A stretch of 64,000 bases of DNA from CBDCTM01 sp965222005 (GTDB lineage: Bacteria > Bacteroidota > Bacteroidia > Chitinophagales > Saprospiraceae). The stretch spans positions 3,534,001-3,598,000 of the forward strand of contig OZ244935.1 of NCBI GenBank assembly GCA_965222005.1, in the 5' to 3' direction. The translations under genes and the position numbers were made by a program. Positions 19,143 to 28,690 of the stretch are shown here, piece by piece; the first letter of the stretch is position 1; each line of letters opens with the position of its first letter. The notes under the pieces are model-generated. The model made no database searches. It saw only the letters and a list, made by a program, of their open reading frames with translations, and was not told the DNA's origin.

Positions 19143-20611
19143 TTGACTTTACTATTTTTTCAAAACTCAAGCAACGGCTTGAGTGAGTATGTACCACAAG
19201 TACCTGATTTTTTCAGAATAACTTTGGACAATGGTATTTGTATTGCTTATTGAAAGTTTGGTTTTACGCAAGATTTCTATTCTGACAGCAGCAAGGACGT
19301 CTGAAAAGGTTACATGCCTTTTTCTATACCAGGCAGTTGCGTTTGGCTCTATTTGCTGGTTGCTGTTTAAGTGTTGAGCAAACAGACAAGTGATCGAGAA
19401 CAAGGCCATTAGGCTAGGAGTAGATCGCTCGATAGCCAGATCAGACCATTGGCGTTGAGTCTCCACTCCGAGGTGTCTTCGTACTTCAGCAAAAGTTACT
19501 TCGACGCGCCATCGTCTGACAAAGAATGAGACGACTTTTTTGTCCTCTAATTCAAAGTCGGTGCATCCGAGTAAAACAGGTTCCAATATTCCTTGTGGGT
19601 CTTTAACAAGTACCCATTTGATTTTTACTAACACAGTATTGGAACTGCGCCAAATAGCGATGCCGGAGGTGATCATCATCTCTTTTTTAGTGTGGCCATA
19701 CCACTCGGAGAAAACGACTTTTGTCCATTTGATGCGCTTGTCCGTCAGACGTTTTTCCATACTAAGCAGTCGCTTGCCGACTGGCGGTTTTGGCCCCCTT
19801 TTGTTTTTAGGGTATTGCTTTGGAGGCAACTCATACAAACGAGCATTAAGTTTCATCCTAGCAATCATACCTATTCCTACTTGTTGGGCATGCATAAACA
19901 ACTCGAAGGTGGCAAAAGAGCCATCCCCCGTTAAATATATAGCTCGTCCTAGCTTTGCACTCTGTCGGCTTAACCAACTTAGAACCTGCCTGGCCCAATC
20001 AGTCAACTTCTTTGCTGGCTTGTCCCGATCTGTATAATATCGCTCTGATGGACACAGCACCGTTAACACAGGAAGTGCCCAATAAGCTCCTGCTTCAAGC
20101 CATGGCAAATGAGTTAGCACCATCAAGGAAAGCCAACGCAAACCACTACACTTAACAAAGTGACTTTTGGAAGAGCGAACAGGATCCCGATAAATACCAC
20201 GCTTGTTAATCTTGTAACCCCAACGGCGTTCAATCGTGTCATCTAAACCAACAACGATTGGTCTTCCTTTTGGAATAAAAGCCTTGACTATTAAACTAAG
20301 TAATATCTCGCTAATTTGCTTGGCTGACCACTTGTCCTGACTAAGTACGCGGTGATACTTGGGAAAGTTTTTTTCCCAACGCAAACCAACACTCCGAAGT
20401 ATGTTGCAAACCGTTCTACTGCCTGGACAAATAATAGCTCCTGTTAATAGTAAAACTACTTTTGGCCATACATCTTTGCGAAATACAAATGAAAAATACG
20501 ATATTGTGTCTTGAAATCCTGAAGGTAATTGTAGCATCTTTAGAAGGTTCAGATACTCTAAAGTAACAAAGCTTTCGGGATTTCTTATTTTTCAAAAGTA
20601 GTAAAGTCCAG
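19143..20611 (-). mobile_element. IS701-like element nested in IS3
   Basis: A 1469 bp element with ends CTTGACTTTACTA/CTGGACTTTACTA and a 5 bp target duplication CTTAG (19138-19142, 20612-20616). It is the innermost and so the youngest of the nested set. Confidence 0.92.
19167..20537 (-). CDS. DDE transposase (IS701-like)
   Basis: A 456-residue intact transposase with a DDE fold: IVVGLDDTIERRWG (Asp), YLTGDGSFATFELF (Asp) and RRWRVEVTFAEVRRHLG (Glu), plus IYRDPVRSSKSHFVK. It resembles the DDE_5/IS701 type by these motifs; exact family unassigned. Confidence 0.88.
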   Translation of the reverse strand: MLQLPSGFQDTISYFSFVFRKDVWPKVVLLLTGAIICPGSRTVCNILRSVGLRWEKNFPKYHRVLSQDKWSAKQISEILLSLIVKAFIPKGRPIVVGLDDTIERRWGYKINKRGIYRDPVRSSKSHFVKCSGLRWLSLMVLTHLPWLEAGAYWALPVLTVLCPSERYYTDRDKPAKKLTDWARQVLSWLSRQSAKLGRAIYLTGDGSFATFELFMHAQQVGIGMIARMKLNARLYELPPKQYPKNKRGPKPPVGKRLLSMEKRLTDKRIKWTKVVFSEWYGHTKKEMMITSGIAIWRSSNTVLVKIKWVLVKDPQGILEPVLLGCTDFELEDKKVVSFFVRRWRVEVTFAEVRRHLGVETQRQWSDLAIERSTPSLMALFSITCLFAQHLNSNQQIEPNATAWYRKRHVTFSDVLAAVRIEILRKTKLSISNTNTIVQSYSEKIRYLWYILTQAVA

Positions 20612-21254
20612 CTTAGTAATTTTCTGAAGTTCTTCGAACCATATTGACCACCTCCATCCGAGTGAACGATCAGGCGTGCTTCCGGACTTCTATTATAGAT
20701 CACTTTTTTCAAAGCCGTTAGGACCAGTAGATCCTCCATATGTTCATCTACATGCCAACCTACTATCTTTCTGGTGAACAGGTCCATCCAAATGGCTAGG
20801 TATAACCATTCGTCTATTCCTTCCGCTATACTGGGCAAATAGGTAATGTCACCTACCAGCACTTCGTCCGGAGCAGTGGGCAAATTATCTTCACTCAACA
20901 ACATATTCGGACTCCTGCACAAAGACGGATCACTCTGTGTTGTCCTGGGAATGAAGCTTTTAGGCTGTATCGCAACCAGTTGTTGTGCTCTCATCAAACT
21001 TCTCACTTGATGCCTACCTACGTCATAACCTTTGTCTTGCAATTCTGAGTGTATCCTTCTGCTGCCATAACGCCGCTTATGAAAATCAAATATGGACTTC
21101 ACTTCTTTTAGCAAAGTTGTTTTGTGATCGCTAGGTCGATAGGTCTGACCATTGTGATAAGCATAATAAGAACTTGTGCTTACCTGGAGCATCTTACAAA
21201 GCCTTCTTACTGGATATTCTTTTGACAACGCTTCAATCAGGTCATACCGCTTGG

Positions 21255-21542
21255 TCAAGTCTGACGGCTGAAAATGCCCAAGGCTTTTTTTAAGATGTCA
21301 CGCTCCTGTTCGACTTCTTTTAGTCGTTTACGTAATCTCTTAATTTCATCCTCTTCTGTCTTATTTGAGGATGCCGCCCGTTTCTTTGCCTTGCTTTTCC
21401 ATGTATAAAAAAGGCTTTCTTTTATCCCCAGAGCTTGGCAGATTGATGCTACACTCCTGCCATCTTGTTCCATTTCAAGGGCACTTTTTTTAAACTCTGC
21501 ATCGTATCTACGACGCTTTCTGGTGGTGGGTTTCTCTTTCAT
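21255..21542 (-). CDS. IS3 orfA (helix-turn-helix)
   Basis: A 95-residue protein: HTH of the transposase_8 type (RRYDAEFKKSALEMEQDGRS, ICQALGIKESLFYTWK) followed by a Lys/Glu-rich leucine zipper (EIKRLRKRLKEVEQERDIL). It overlaps the orfB start by 4 nt, the usual site of programmed frameshifting in IS3 elements. Confidence 0.92.
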   Translation of the reverse strand: MKEKPTTRKRRRYDAEFKKSALEMEQDGRSVASICQALGIKESLFYTWKSKAKKRAASSNKTEEDEIKRLRKRLKEVEQERDILKKALGIFSRQT

Positions 21543-22136
21543 TTGAACACAAATTTACTTTATTTTTGTGTCCTGATTTTTTAGACCATCTCAGTTTGTA
21601 GCTCTTAGCGGTAAACGGAAAAATGAAGTAACCACTCCCGAAGGATATCATACTTATCGTAAACGTTATGATATCGAACCAAGTCTTCGATTTGCCAAGC
21701 AACGGTTGATGATTGATAAACTGCAAACTCCTGTACTAGAACATTTTGACAATTGGTTGTTGATTTATCAACTAACTGTTTGGCTACTTTACATCGCAAG
21801 TGACGAAGCGGACTTTCGTCCAAGAGAATGGCGAAAGTACCTACCCCAAAATCAACAGCCTGACAGCGGACATAGATTGTCTATTGCACAGACATGGCAT
21901 GCTGCCGAATCACTTTTTTTGACTTTTGAACAAAACCCATTCAAACCGCTAAAGTCCAAAAAAGGTAGGCCGAGACAAAAAGGCGAAACACAAATTCAAA
22001 GAACTCGATATAAGGTCGTAAAAAAGACCTCTAATAAGCGCAATAACAAGAAAGTCGCATAAAAGACTTCGAATCTATCCGGGATTTTGACCTAACATTT
22101 ATGTTGGAGATGCTTCCGTTTTCGTCCAAAGTCTAA

Positions 22137-22225
22137 TATCAATATAGAGTAGTCTTAATTATGAGAAACTAAGTTGTCCACTTACAAAATTTTATATGAA
22201 TGCTGTTCGGTCTTGTCACGCTTGC
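22137..22225. other. Fragment of an unidentified cassette
   Basis: About 90 bp between the IS end and attC 9. It ends GCTTGCATACAAC, which does not match the GTTGGGC start of the family A cassette on the other side, so this is the tail of a different cassette fused by deletion. No gene seen. Confidence 0.6.
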
Positions 22226-22351
22226 ATACAACGGTCTGCGTAAACGCCGTGCGGTTTTCAAAGTGCTGAAAGGAACTGCAAAAATTTTTGCCAAGTAACC
22301 AACATTTCGACCTCAAAGAAAGCCGTATGGTCGTTTTACGCTTTGTTGGGC
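22226..22351 (-). repeat. attC 9 (class L1)
   Basis: Core ends ATACAAC and GTTGGGC. The loop variant contains TTTGCCAAGTAACCAACATT, shared only with attC 46. Confidence 0.9.
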
Positions 22352-22938
22352 GCTGTTCCTTCCTTTTACAAATTTTTCAAAGGAACTATGAGGCTCCAAT
22401 TTTCCAGGTTGCTCCAAAGGAACCCAACAATTTTACCGGGTATAAATATAACAATTTCCAGTCAACCGTAGCAACTTTGGTGTTTTACTTTTCAAAGTAC
22501 TCTTGGTAGAATCTAATCATTCACTCCGCTTACCACTTCCTGATTAATCATTGAGATTAGCTAGGCCTTTTCAGCTTATTTTGTTGATTATCAGTGTTTT
22601 ATGTATTTTGATAAATTTCAATTTACTTATTGCTCTTGGCTGAATTGGAGTTTGGATAGAATTTAGAGGCTTTCAATAATTTTTGAAGATCTTGCTGAAT
22701 TTCGGAGTTTCAGTCACTCTTTCAATCAATCAGTTTTTGGGTATTTCAATTTTTCTTGTTGCTTACCATTTTTCATCCATAATCAAAAAGGCCGTCAGCT
22801 TGCCCTGTAAAATACTTTTCAAATTTTCAAGCGGGTAGGGGAGTCCTTTTTTAGATGATCTCGGAGCTACAATTCACCAATTTTTTCAAGTTGCTCTTGG
22901 TGCCAAATTCAAAATGGTGGGTTGGGATTTTCCATAGC
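22352..22938. other. Non-coding cassette, family A, copy 2
   Basis: Complete family A body, about 590 bp. Minus strand: starts GTTGGGCGCTATGGAAAATC, then ACTCCCCTACCCGCTTGAAA, then GCAAGCTGACGGCCTTTTT. Near the far end is GTTG-N21-TATATTTA, a weak Bacteroidota-like promoter pointing toward the next cassette. No gene. Confidence 0.75.
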
Positions 22939-23064
22939 GCCCAACGGTCTGCGTAAACGCCGTGCGGCATTCAAGGTGCTGAAAGGAACTGCAAAAATTC
23001 TTTATCAACCAAAAGGCATTTCATCTTCCAAGTAGCCGCATGGACGCTTTACGCTTTGTTACCT
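22939..23064 (-). repeat. attC 10 (class L1)
   Basis: Core ends GCCCAAC and GTTACCT. Confidence 0.9.
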
Positions 23065-23534
23065 ATCCGTATTTCGGCGCGCACAGCGCCGTTTCTGAGG
23101 ATAGTTTGAAAGGAACTGTTGAGTCCTTTATTTATCGTATTCACCACTGGAACAAATAAGTTCTTTAGGTGGTGGTATAAATATATAATATTTTTCCTTA
23201 ATCCGTGAATTTGACTATCAATTTGTAGTTGGGCCCCAGAGGAGAATTTGGACATAATTTATCGACTCATAGCTTTCGCTGGAAGATTTAACAATTTGGC
23301 TGACTCAGTGCCGATCAAAGAATTATTGTGTGAAGAATAATTTCCCGTGATTATTGCTTTTAATTATTGTTGATCCCAGGCCCTGGTTCTTGGTTTGTAA
23401 AAAGCTTATCGAAGAAATTTTTAAGCGGGTAGGGCGATCATTTTGGATGCTGTATCTTGACGAATTCATTCAATTTTTCCAGGCGTAATTTGGGACTAAT
23501 TTAGAATCGAGGGATGGCCTTAAAATTCTATGGT
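23065..23534. other. Non-coding cassette, family B, copy 1
   Basis: First of eight family B bodies (about 470 bp). Next to attC is a GC hairpin CGGCGC-GCACA-GCGCCG (23075-23091). Minus strand: starts GTTACCTACCATAG and carries CGCCCTACCCGCTTAAAAAT. No gene; lacks the CTGACGGCC block. Confidence 0.75.
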
Positions 23535-23601
23535 AGGTAACGGGCTGTGCAGCCGCAGTTGCCAGCTTTTGCTGGCAATTGACGGCTGCACTTTGTTGTG
23601 C
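23535..23601 (-). repeat. attC 11
   Basis: Core ends AGGTAAC and GTTGTGC. Arms GTGCAGCCGCAGTTGCC and GGCAATTGACGGCTGCAC. Unique. Confidence 0.88.
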
Positions 23602-24753
23602 CTAGTATTCATATTTTTCATTTAGCCACTCGATATAATTATAAGGAGTAATTACATGAAATTCAGAATTTTCATAATTTTTTTCCCACCCTACAGGAGT
23701 TTTTACCTTCTTTTTTTCATTCCATTTAAATTCATAGGCATACAATTTCCCACCTCTATCTTCGATCCAATCAATTTCTTGTTGGTCATATGTTCTCCAA
23801 AAGTAATTGTACACTAACATTTTATTATAATGTTGCATTTTTAGCCTTTCACTAATTACATAATTCTCCCACAATTGTCCAATATCGTTTCTTAACTCAA
23901 CAGGATTTAAATTAGCAATTAAAGCATTACGAATTCCATTATCATAAAAATACCATTTACTATTTTTTGTAACCTCTTTTCTTAGATTTCTACTAACCCC
24001 CCCTAATTTATGGATAATAAAGACCTTTGATAATAAATCTAAATATCGCTCAACTGTATTTCTACTAATTCCAAGATTAGAAGCTAACTCATTGTAAGAA
24101 ACTTCTCCACCAATTTGAAAAGCAATTAATTGGAGTAATTTTAAAATTTTGTCAGAGTTTCTAATACTTTCAAAAGTTAGAATATCTTTCAATAAGTAGG
24201 AGTTCAGAATTTCTTTTAAATATTCTGCCTTAGAATGGTTGTCACTCGAATGAATTAACTCAGGATAATTGCCAAAGATTAATCGATTTCTAAGTTGTTC
24301 TTTTTTTTCGATTCTATTTTCTAATTGCGAGTATTCTTTTTCTGCAAAAGGAAATAAATGGAAAGTTTTTTTTCTCCCAGTTAGTGGTTCTCCTGTATAT
24401 CTATCGATATCAAATGCTGAAGATCCTGTTACTATAATTTCAATTCCTTCAATGTGATCGACAATCAACTTTAAGATATTGCCAATATCTGGAATTTTTT
24501 GTGCTTCATCAATTACCAATAATTTTATATCGCCAAATAAATTCTTGTAGTGAATTATGCTTCTTCTTTCTAATGATTGAATAGACATTAAATCTTCTCC
24601 ACTCATAAACTTATAGGGCTTAGAATATTCCTTTAATAATTTGTTTAAGAGCACTGTTTTTCCAACTCTTCTTGGTCCCAATAAAACAATTACCTTATTT
24701 GTTTGAATAGATTTTTTTAGCGATTCTTCAATAATTCTCTCTACGATTAGCAT
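23602..24753 (-). CDS. AAA ATPase with DUF4143
   Basis: A 383-residue protein: N-terminal AAA_14 ATPase with Walker A GPRRVGKT (residues 26-33), Walker B LLVIDEAQKI and VTGSSAFD (sensor 1). A winged-helix region (VSYNELASNLGISRNTVERYLDLL) and a C-terminal DUF4143 nuclease-like domain (YFYDNGIRNAL, WENYVISE, WRTYDQQEIDWIEDRGG, YAYEFKWNEK) follow. The family is widespread and poorly understood; a role in defence or mobile-element control is possible. The stop lies 1 nt past the core GTTGTGC. Confidence 0.92.
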   Translation of the reverse strand: MLIVERIIEESLKKSIQTNKVIVLLGPRRVGKTVLLNKLLKEYSKPYKFMSGEDLMSIQSLERRSIIHYKNLFGDIKLLVIDEAQKIPDIGNILKLIVDHIEGIEIIVTGSSAFDIDRYTGEPLTGRKKTFHLFPFAEKEYSQLENRIEKKEQLRNRLIFGNYPELIHSSDNHSKAEYLKEILNSYLLKDILTFESIRNSDKILKLLQLIAFQIGGEVSYNELASNLGISRNTVERYLDLLSKVFIIHKLGGVSRNLRKEVTKNSKWYFYDNGIRNALIANLNPVELRNDIGQLWENYVISERLKMQHYNKMLVYNYFWRTYDQQEIDWIEDRGGKLYAYEFKWNEKKKVKTPVGWEKNYENSEFHVITPYNYIEWLNEKYEY

Positions 24754-24773
24754 AATTTGATATTTTAATTCAT

Positions 24774-24805
24774 CAAATTTAGCTAAATTTGTTCAACTAT
24801 ACAAC
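24774..24805 (-). promoter_or_regulatory. Bacteroidota-type promoter for the ATPase gene
   Basis: On the minus strand GTTG, 20 nt, then TAAATTTG, fitting the -33 TTTG / -7 TAnnTTTG pattern with one mismatch. The start codon is about 20 nt downstream. Confidence 0.55.
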
Positions 24806-24828
24806 GTTTTTCCCTTTTTCTCTATTAG

Positions 24829-24954
24829 GCACAACGGTCTGCGTAAACGCCGTGCGGCATTCAAGGTGCTGAAAGGAACTACAAAATTCTTTATCAGCCA
24901 AAAGGCATTTCGACCTCAAAGAAAGCCGCATGGACGCTTTACGCTTTGTTGGTA
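24829..24954 (-). repeat. attC 12 (class L1)
   Basis: Core ends GCACAAC and GTTGGTA. Loop variant with CATTTCGACCTCAAAGAAAG, the same as attC 14. Confidence 0.9.
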
Positions 24955-25541
24955 GCCGTATTTTTCCGGCGCCTCAGCGCCGGTTTTCCTTTCAGGTAAT
25001 TTCGGAGCCATATTACTCCAAACTGTTAAGGAACCAATATATGAAATTTTGTCGAGATGTGTATTTTGAATGTTATTTTTCTTCTACAATTCTACTGCTG
25101 TGGGAGTACTATTTTTCATGCTGCTCCAATACCTTTTCGGAGTTGAGCTTACCGATTGTTGATTAACAATTAGCTGGATTAGGCCGAATTCATTATTTAA
25201 CTCTATGATTTTCAACAATTTATGGATTGCAATAATTTTAAGTTATTAAACTTTATTGCAGATGTTGTGGAGTTTGTAATTTTTAAAATCTACTTGTCTC
25301 AATTAGTTTTAGGATTTCAATTACTTTTAAAAGCTCTTTGTGAATTGTTGTGATTCTTTGTCAAAGTATTCAATTACAAAATTCAAAATGCCGTAGTCCT
25401 GCCAATCGAAGAGGGGTGATTGTATCAATTTCAAAGCGGGTTGGCAAGCCTTTCAGGATGTTGTTTTCCTTTTCCAGGTATTCAATTTACTATGATGCTG
25501 TTTGAAAAATAGGAAAGCTGTGGGTTTGATTTTCTATGGCT
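24955..25541. other. Non-coding cassette, family C, copy 1
   Basis: First of four family C bodies. GC hairpin CCGGCGC-CTCA-GCGCCGG at 24966-24983, as in family D. Minus strand: starts GTTGGGTAGCCATAGAAAAT, then GCTTGCCAACCCGCTTTGAA and GACTACGGCATTTTGAATTT. No gene. Confidence 0.75.
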
Positions 25542-25609
25542 ACCCAACGGTCGGTGCATATGCAGTGGCCGACTGAAAGGAGGGCATTGACATATGCACT
25601 TTGTTAGTG
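25542..25609 (-). repeat. attC 13 (class S1)
   Basis: Core ends ACCCAAC and GTTAGTG. Confidence 0.9.
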
Positions 25610-26115
25610 GTCGTATCTTTCCGGCGCCTCAGCGCCGGTTTTCCTTTCAGATGTTTTTGCTGCCAAATTTTTCAATCAGTTCACTTGCTAAATATATGAA
25701 ATTTTTTCAAGATGTGTATTCCTGGTGTTATTTTTTATGAGTCACCTCAGTTGTTTTGGAGTAATTTAGCAGAATAATTATTGATGCCTTTTTTGAGCCA
25801 GGCTTTCAGTTCTTGATTGTCAAAGAGCTTGATTAGGCCTGGTTGAATTGTAATTGTCTGTAAATTGTAGTTTTCAGGAATTTGAGTTGTTGTACTCAAT
25901 TCAAGGAGTTTACCCATAATCGAGTTCAACTCAAAATCAAAAAGGCCGTCAGTTGTGCTGTTCAAGAATTATTGCTGGTATCAATTTATCAATTTTATAA
26001 ATTTATAAAGCGGGCTGGCAAGCTTATCAGGATGTTATTTTCCTTTTCCAGATATTCAATTTATCACGATGCTGTTTGAAAAATAGGCAAGCTGCGGGAT
26101 GATTTTCCCTATGAC
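25610..26115. other. Non-coding cassette, family D, copy 2
   Basis: Family D body with hairpin at 25621-25638. The recurring minus-strand frame is at 25747-25965. No other gene. Confidence 0.75.
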
Positions 26116-26241
26116 CACTAACGGTCTGCGTAAACGCCGTGCGGCATTCAAGGTGCTGAAAGGAACTACAAAATTCTTTATCAGCCAAAAGGCATTTCGA
26201 CCTCAAAGAAAGCCGCATGGACGCTTTACGCTTTGTTGGTA
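26116..26241 (-). repeat. attC 14 (class L1)
   Basis: Core ends CACTAAC and GTTGGTA; the interior matches attC 12. Confidence 0.9.
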
Positions 26242-26829
26242 GCCGTATTTTTCCGGCGCCTCAGCGCCGGTTTTCCTTTCAGGTAATTTCGGAGCCATAT
26301 TACTCCAAACTGTTAAGGAACCAATATATGAAATTTTGTCGAGATGTGTATTTTGAATGTTATTTTTCTTCTACAATTCTACTGCTGTGGGAGTACTATT
26401 TTTCATGCTGCTCCAATACCTTTTCGGAGTTGAGCTTACCGATTGTTGATTAACAATTAGCTGGATTAGGCCGAATTCATTATTTAACTCTATGATTTTC
26501 AACAATTTATGGATTGCAATAATTTTAAGTTATTAAACTTTATTGCAGATGTTGTGGAGTTTGTAATTTTTAAAATCTACTTGTCTCAATTAGTTTTAGG
26601 ATTTCAATTACTTTTAAAAGCTCTTTGTGAATTGTTGTGATTCTTTGTCAAAGTATTCAATTACAAAATTCAAAATGCCGTAGTCCTGCCAATCGAAGAG
26701 GGATGATTGTATCAATTTCAAAGCGGGTTGGCAAGCCTTTCAGGATGTTGTTTTCCTTTTCCAGGTATTGAATTTACTACGATGCTGTTTGAAAAATAGG
26801 AAAGCTGTGGGTTTGATTTTCCTATGGCT
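26242..26829. other. Non-coding cassette, family C, copy 2
   Basis: Nearly identical to copy 1 (24955-25541): only a few substitutions, such as GGGGTGATTG to GGGATGATTG and ATTCAATTTACTATG to ATTGAATTTACTACG. Hairpin 26253-26270. Confidence 0.78.
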
Positions 26830-26953
26830 ACCCAACGTCCCGGCTATGCGCCGTGTGGTGTCAGGATGTTGAAAGGAACGAAGATGTAGTTTTTCGATAA
26901 GGTTAAATTTTCTTCGAAAATTTAACCACATGGTCGCATAGCCAGTGTTGGCT
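26830..26953 (-). repeat. attC 15 (class L2)
   Basis: Core ends ACCCAAC and GTTGGCT. The first bases after the left core are GTCCCGG rather than GGCCCGG. Confidence 0.9.
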
Positions 26954-27422
26954 GCATTCTCTTCTGCGCGTTGGCCAAAGTTTCCATTACAGTGTTTTGG
27001 CTGCTACTCAATTTCTCTAATCTCAAAGCCCTTTTCAACAAAATTTTCAATGATACTAATTTTAGATACAAATTTCAGTTACAATTTTCAACAGTCAATT
27101 TACCAAATTAGAAATCTAATCTCAAAAATTGTCAATCAAAATTTAACTGCTGATGAAATTCATGATTTTCTTGCTGGCGAATTGAAGTCAGTACAATTAC
27201 CCGTAATCCATCAATTGTGATTAAAATTATACGTAATCGATTGAAAATTAGTAATTTATCATAATTTTTTCAACTTCAAATTTTCACAATTATCAATTCT
27301 AGTTTCAATTCAGGATAAATTATCAATCAGAATTTACTATCAAAGATTGTCTTTCAATTACCGTTTTGGTACAGATGTTCATGCCATCCAATTCAAAAAA
27401 AGCGGGTCGGCCCAACCATTGC
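26954..27422. other. Non-coding cassette, family E, copy 2
   Basis: Complete family E body, colinear with copy 1. No gene. Confidence 0.75.
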
Positions 27423-27489
27423 AGCCAACGGTCTGTGTAAATGCAGTGGCGGCGCTTAGCCGGCATTGACATTTTACACTTTGTTGGGT
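27423..27489 (-). repeat. attC 16
   Basis: Core ends AGCCAAC and GTTGGGT. Arms GTGTAAATGCAGTGGCGGC and CCGGCATTGACATTTTACAC. The stop codon of the adjacent gene (27474-27476) lies inside this site. Confidence 0.88.
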
Positions 27490-28673
27490 ACAGTATTTTT
27501 AATTTTACTTGTTAACAGTTCTAAATCTCTTAGGTACTTAATTACTTTTTGCTCACTAATAGAGTTTGCACCTATATGATGAGCAACTGTATTTCGAACA
27601 CTCAGGAATAAATTATATTTCTTTCTTTCGGGTACCTTATATCGGTTTAAAATACGTCCATTTGTCTTTATATATTTTCTTGCTTTAGCTCTAGTTGAAT
27701 CATCGATAACTTTACTAGTATTGATTAGGTTCAAATACTCTTCTTTAAATTCATTCCATTTTTCTAAAAATTCGGCAATATAATCGTTTGAGTTTGAAGC
27801 GGCATTTTCAATTAATTCTTCTTTTTCTTCTTCCGGAACTTCTACCTTATCTAAACTCTTTAAAGCTGTTTCCAAAATACTACTTAATTCGCTTGTTAGT
27901 TCTTTTATTTCTTCATATTCATTAAAAGATAAAAAGCTGTTATGTGCCACAATGCATCTTAACTCATAAAGTCTTGTCCACTTCTTATTAAAGTAAGAAT
28001 CTTCTGTTTCTAATATTTTCGAAAAATATCTTTCCCAATTAGATTTAGGAATATATTCGTCAATATTTATTTTAGAAATATCTTTCTCTTTCTTATAATT
28101 TTTAAACATTAATTCAATTGATTTATTTGAATATGGCTTAAATAAAAAATCGGCTAATTGAATAAAATCGGAATTGTGTAAAATATTTGAGTATCCTACT
28201 CTTTGTTTTTTACTTTTAGCTAAATCTGTTTTCAATACACTTGGCAAGTTTTCATCTATCCAATTCAATCCAACATTTAAAACCATAAATTTAGTAATCA
28301 ATTTTCTTAGAAGATTTTCAACTTTATGGATAAGGGGATAAGATTCTTTTGAATATTTCATCGTTAAATCATCCCATAAAATATTTATTGATAAACTTGC
28401 TTTATTTAAGATTTCTCTTATAAGTTTTAGTAATTCAAGATAGTAATTCAATTCTTCTTCTTCATTCAAATATACACTTACTTCAAATACATTTTGTTTT
28501 CTCTCTTCGAACTGGCTGAACTCTATTGAGTATGGGAAAAAAATATTCTTGTACTCGATTTTTTCATCGTGGATTGAAATTTTTGAATTAATATTCAATA
28601 AACTTCTAAATGACTCAACTGAATCACAAAGCCCATTTTTTGTATCTATAACTATTTGGTATTCTGTCCTCAT
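27474..28673 (-). CDS. Double-HEPN protein, probable RNase effector
   Basis: A 399-residue protein with two RX4H motifs: RCIVAH (Arg239-His244) and RNTVAH (Arg360-His365). These are the catalytic signature of HEPN ribonucleases found in toxin and abortive-infection proteins. The N-terminal 230 residues show no family I can name. No antitoxin is encoded in the cassette, so it may be a stand-alone defence protein. The ATG lies about 20 nt inside core GTTGGGTACA and the reading frame ends in attC 16, typical of a tight cassette. No promoter is visible. Confidence 0.8.
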   Translation of the reverse strand: MRTEYQIVIDTKNGLCDSVESFRSLLNINSKISIHDEKIEYKNIFFPYSIEFSQFEERKQNVFEVSVYLNEEEELNYYLELLKLIREILNKASLSINILWDDLTMKYSKESYPLIHKVENLLRKLITKFMVLNVGLNWIDENLPSVLKTDLAKSKKQRVGYSNILHNSDFIQLADFLFKPYSNKSIELMFKNYKKEKDISKINIDEYIPKSNWERYFSKILETEDSYFNKKWTRLYELRCIVAHNSFLSFNEYEEIKELTSELSSILETALKSLDKVEVPEEEKEELIENAASNSNDYIAEFLEKWNEFKEEYLNLINTSKVIDDSTRAKARKYIKTNGRILNRYKVPERKKYNLFLSVRNTVAHHIGANSISEQKVIKYLRDLELLTSKIKNTVPNKV

Positions 28674-28690
28674 TTATTTCATTTTATTGT

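Larger units (their letters stand above)
18872..21258 (-). pseudogene. IS3 orfB (DDE transposase) split by another IS
   Basis: The N-terminal part spans 21258 to 20612 and the C-terminal part runs from 19142 to 18872. Deleting the inserted IS and one CTTAG restores ...KNFRKLL|RRNQFRQSMTRKDNHYDNA.... Visible: HTH_21 region YGSRRIHSEL, rve core with VGDITYLPS (Asp), VHSDGGGQYGS (Asp) and NAFAESLFSRFK (Glu). Confidence 0.9.
18823..21593 (-). mobile_element. IS3-family element, interrupted
   Basis: Ends share TGGTC...ATCAGGACAC. The target duplication is GTT (18820-18822 and 21594-21596). It carries orfA and orfB on the minus strand; orfB is split by a further IS at 19143-20611. Confidence 0.88.
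17795..22062 (+). pseudogene. IS4/IS701-like transposase split by IS3
   Basis: The N-terminal part is 17795-18822 and the C-terminal part 21597-22062. Removing the IS3 and one GTT duplication restores the frame exactly (...IFSRDMF|VALSGKRKNE...). Catalytic candidates are Asp in LLQTDTTPIQ, Asp in LNTLDSKYGNG and Glu in RKRYDIEPSLRFAKQ. The family is not certain beyond a DDE fold of the IS4/IS701 type. Confidence 0.85.
17732..22136 (+). mobile_element. DDE-transposase IS, interrupted by IS3
   Basis: Terminal inverted repeats TTAGACTTTGGACGAAAA are at 17732-17749 and inverted at about 22119-22136. Without the nested insertion the element is about 1.6 kb. Its right flank does not continue the IS481 sequence found on the left, so DNA to the right of this insertion was lost. 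Confidence 0.85.

Noticed and set aside
22288..22509. Plus-strand frames starting ATGGACGCTTTACGCTTTG inside attC and running into A, B and C bodies
   Set aside because: The shared start is the attC arm itself, the frames are unrelated beyond it, and they run opposite to cassette genes.
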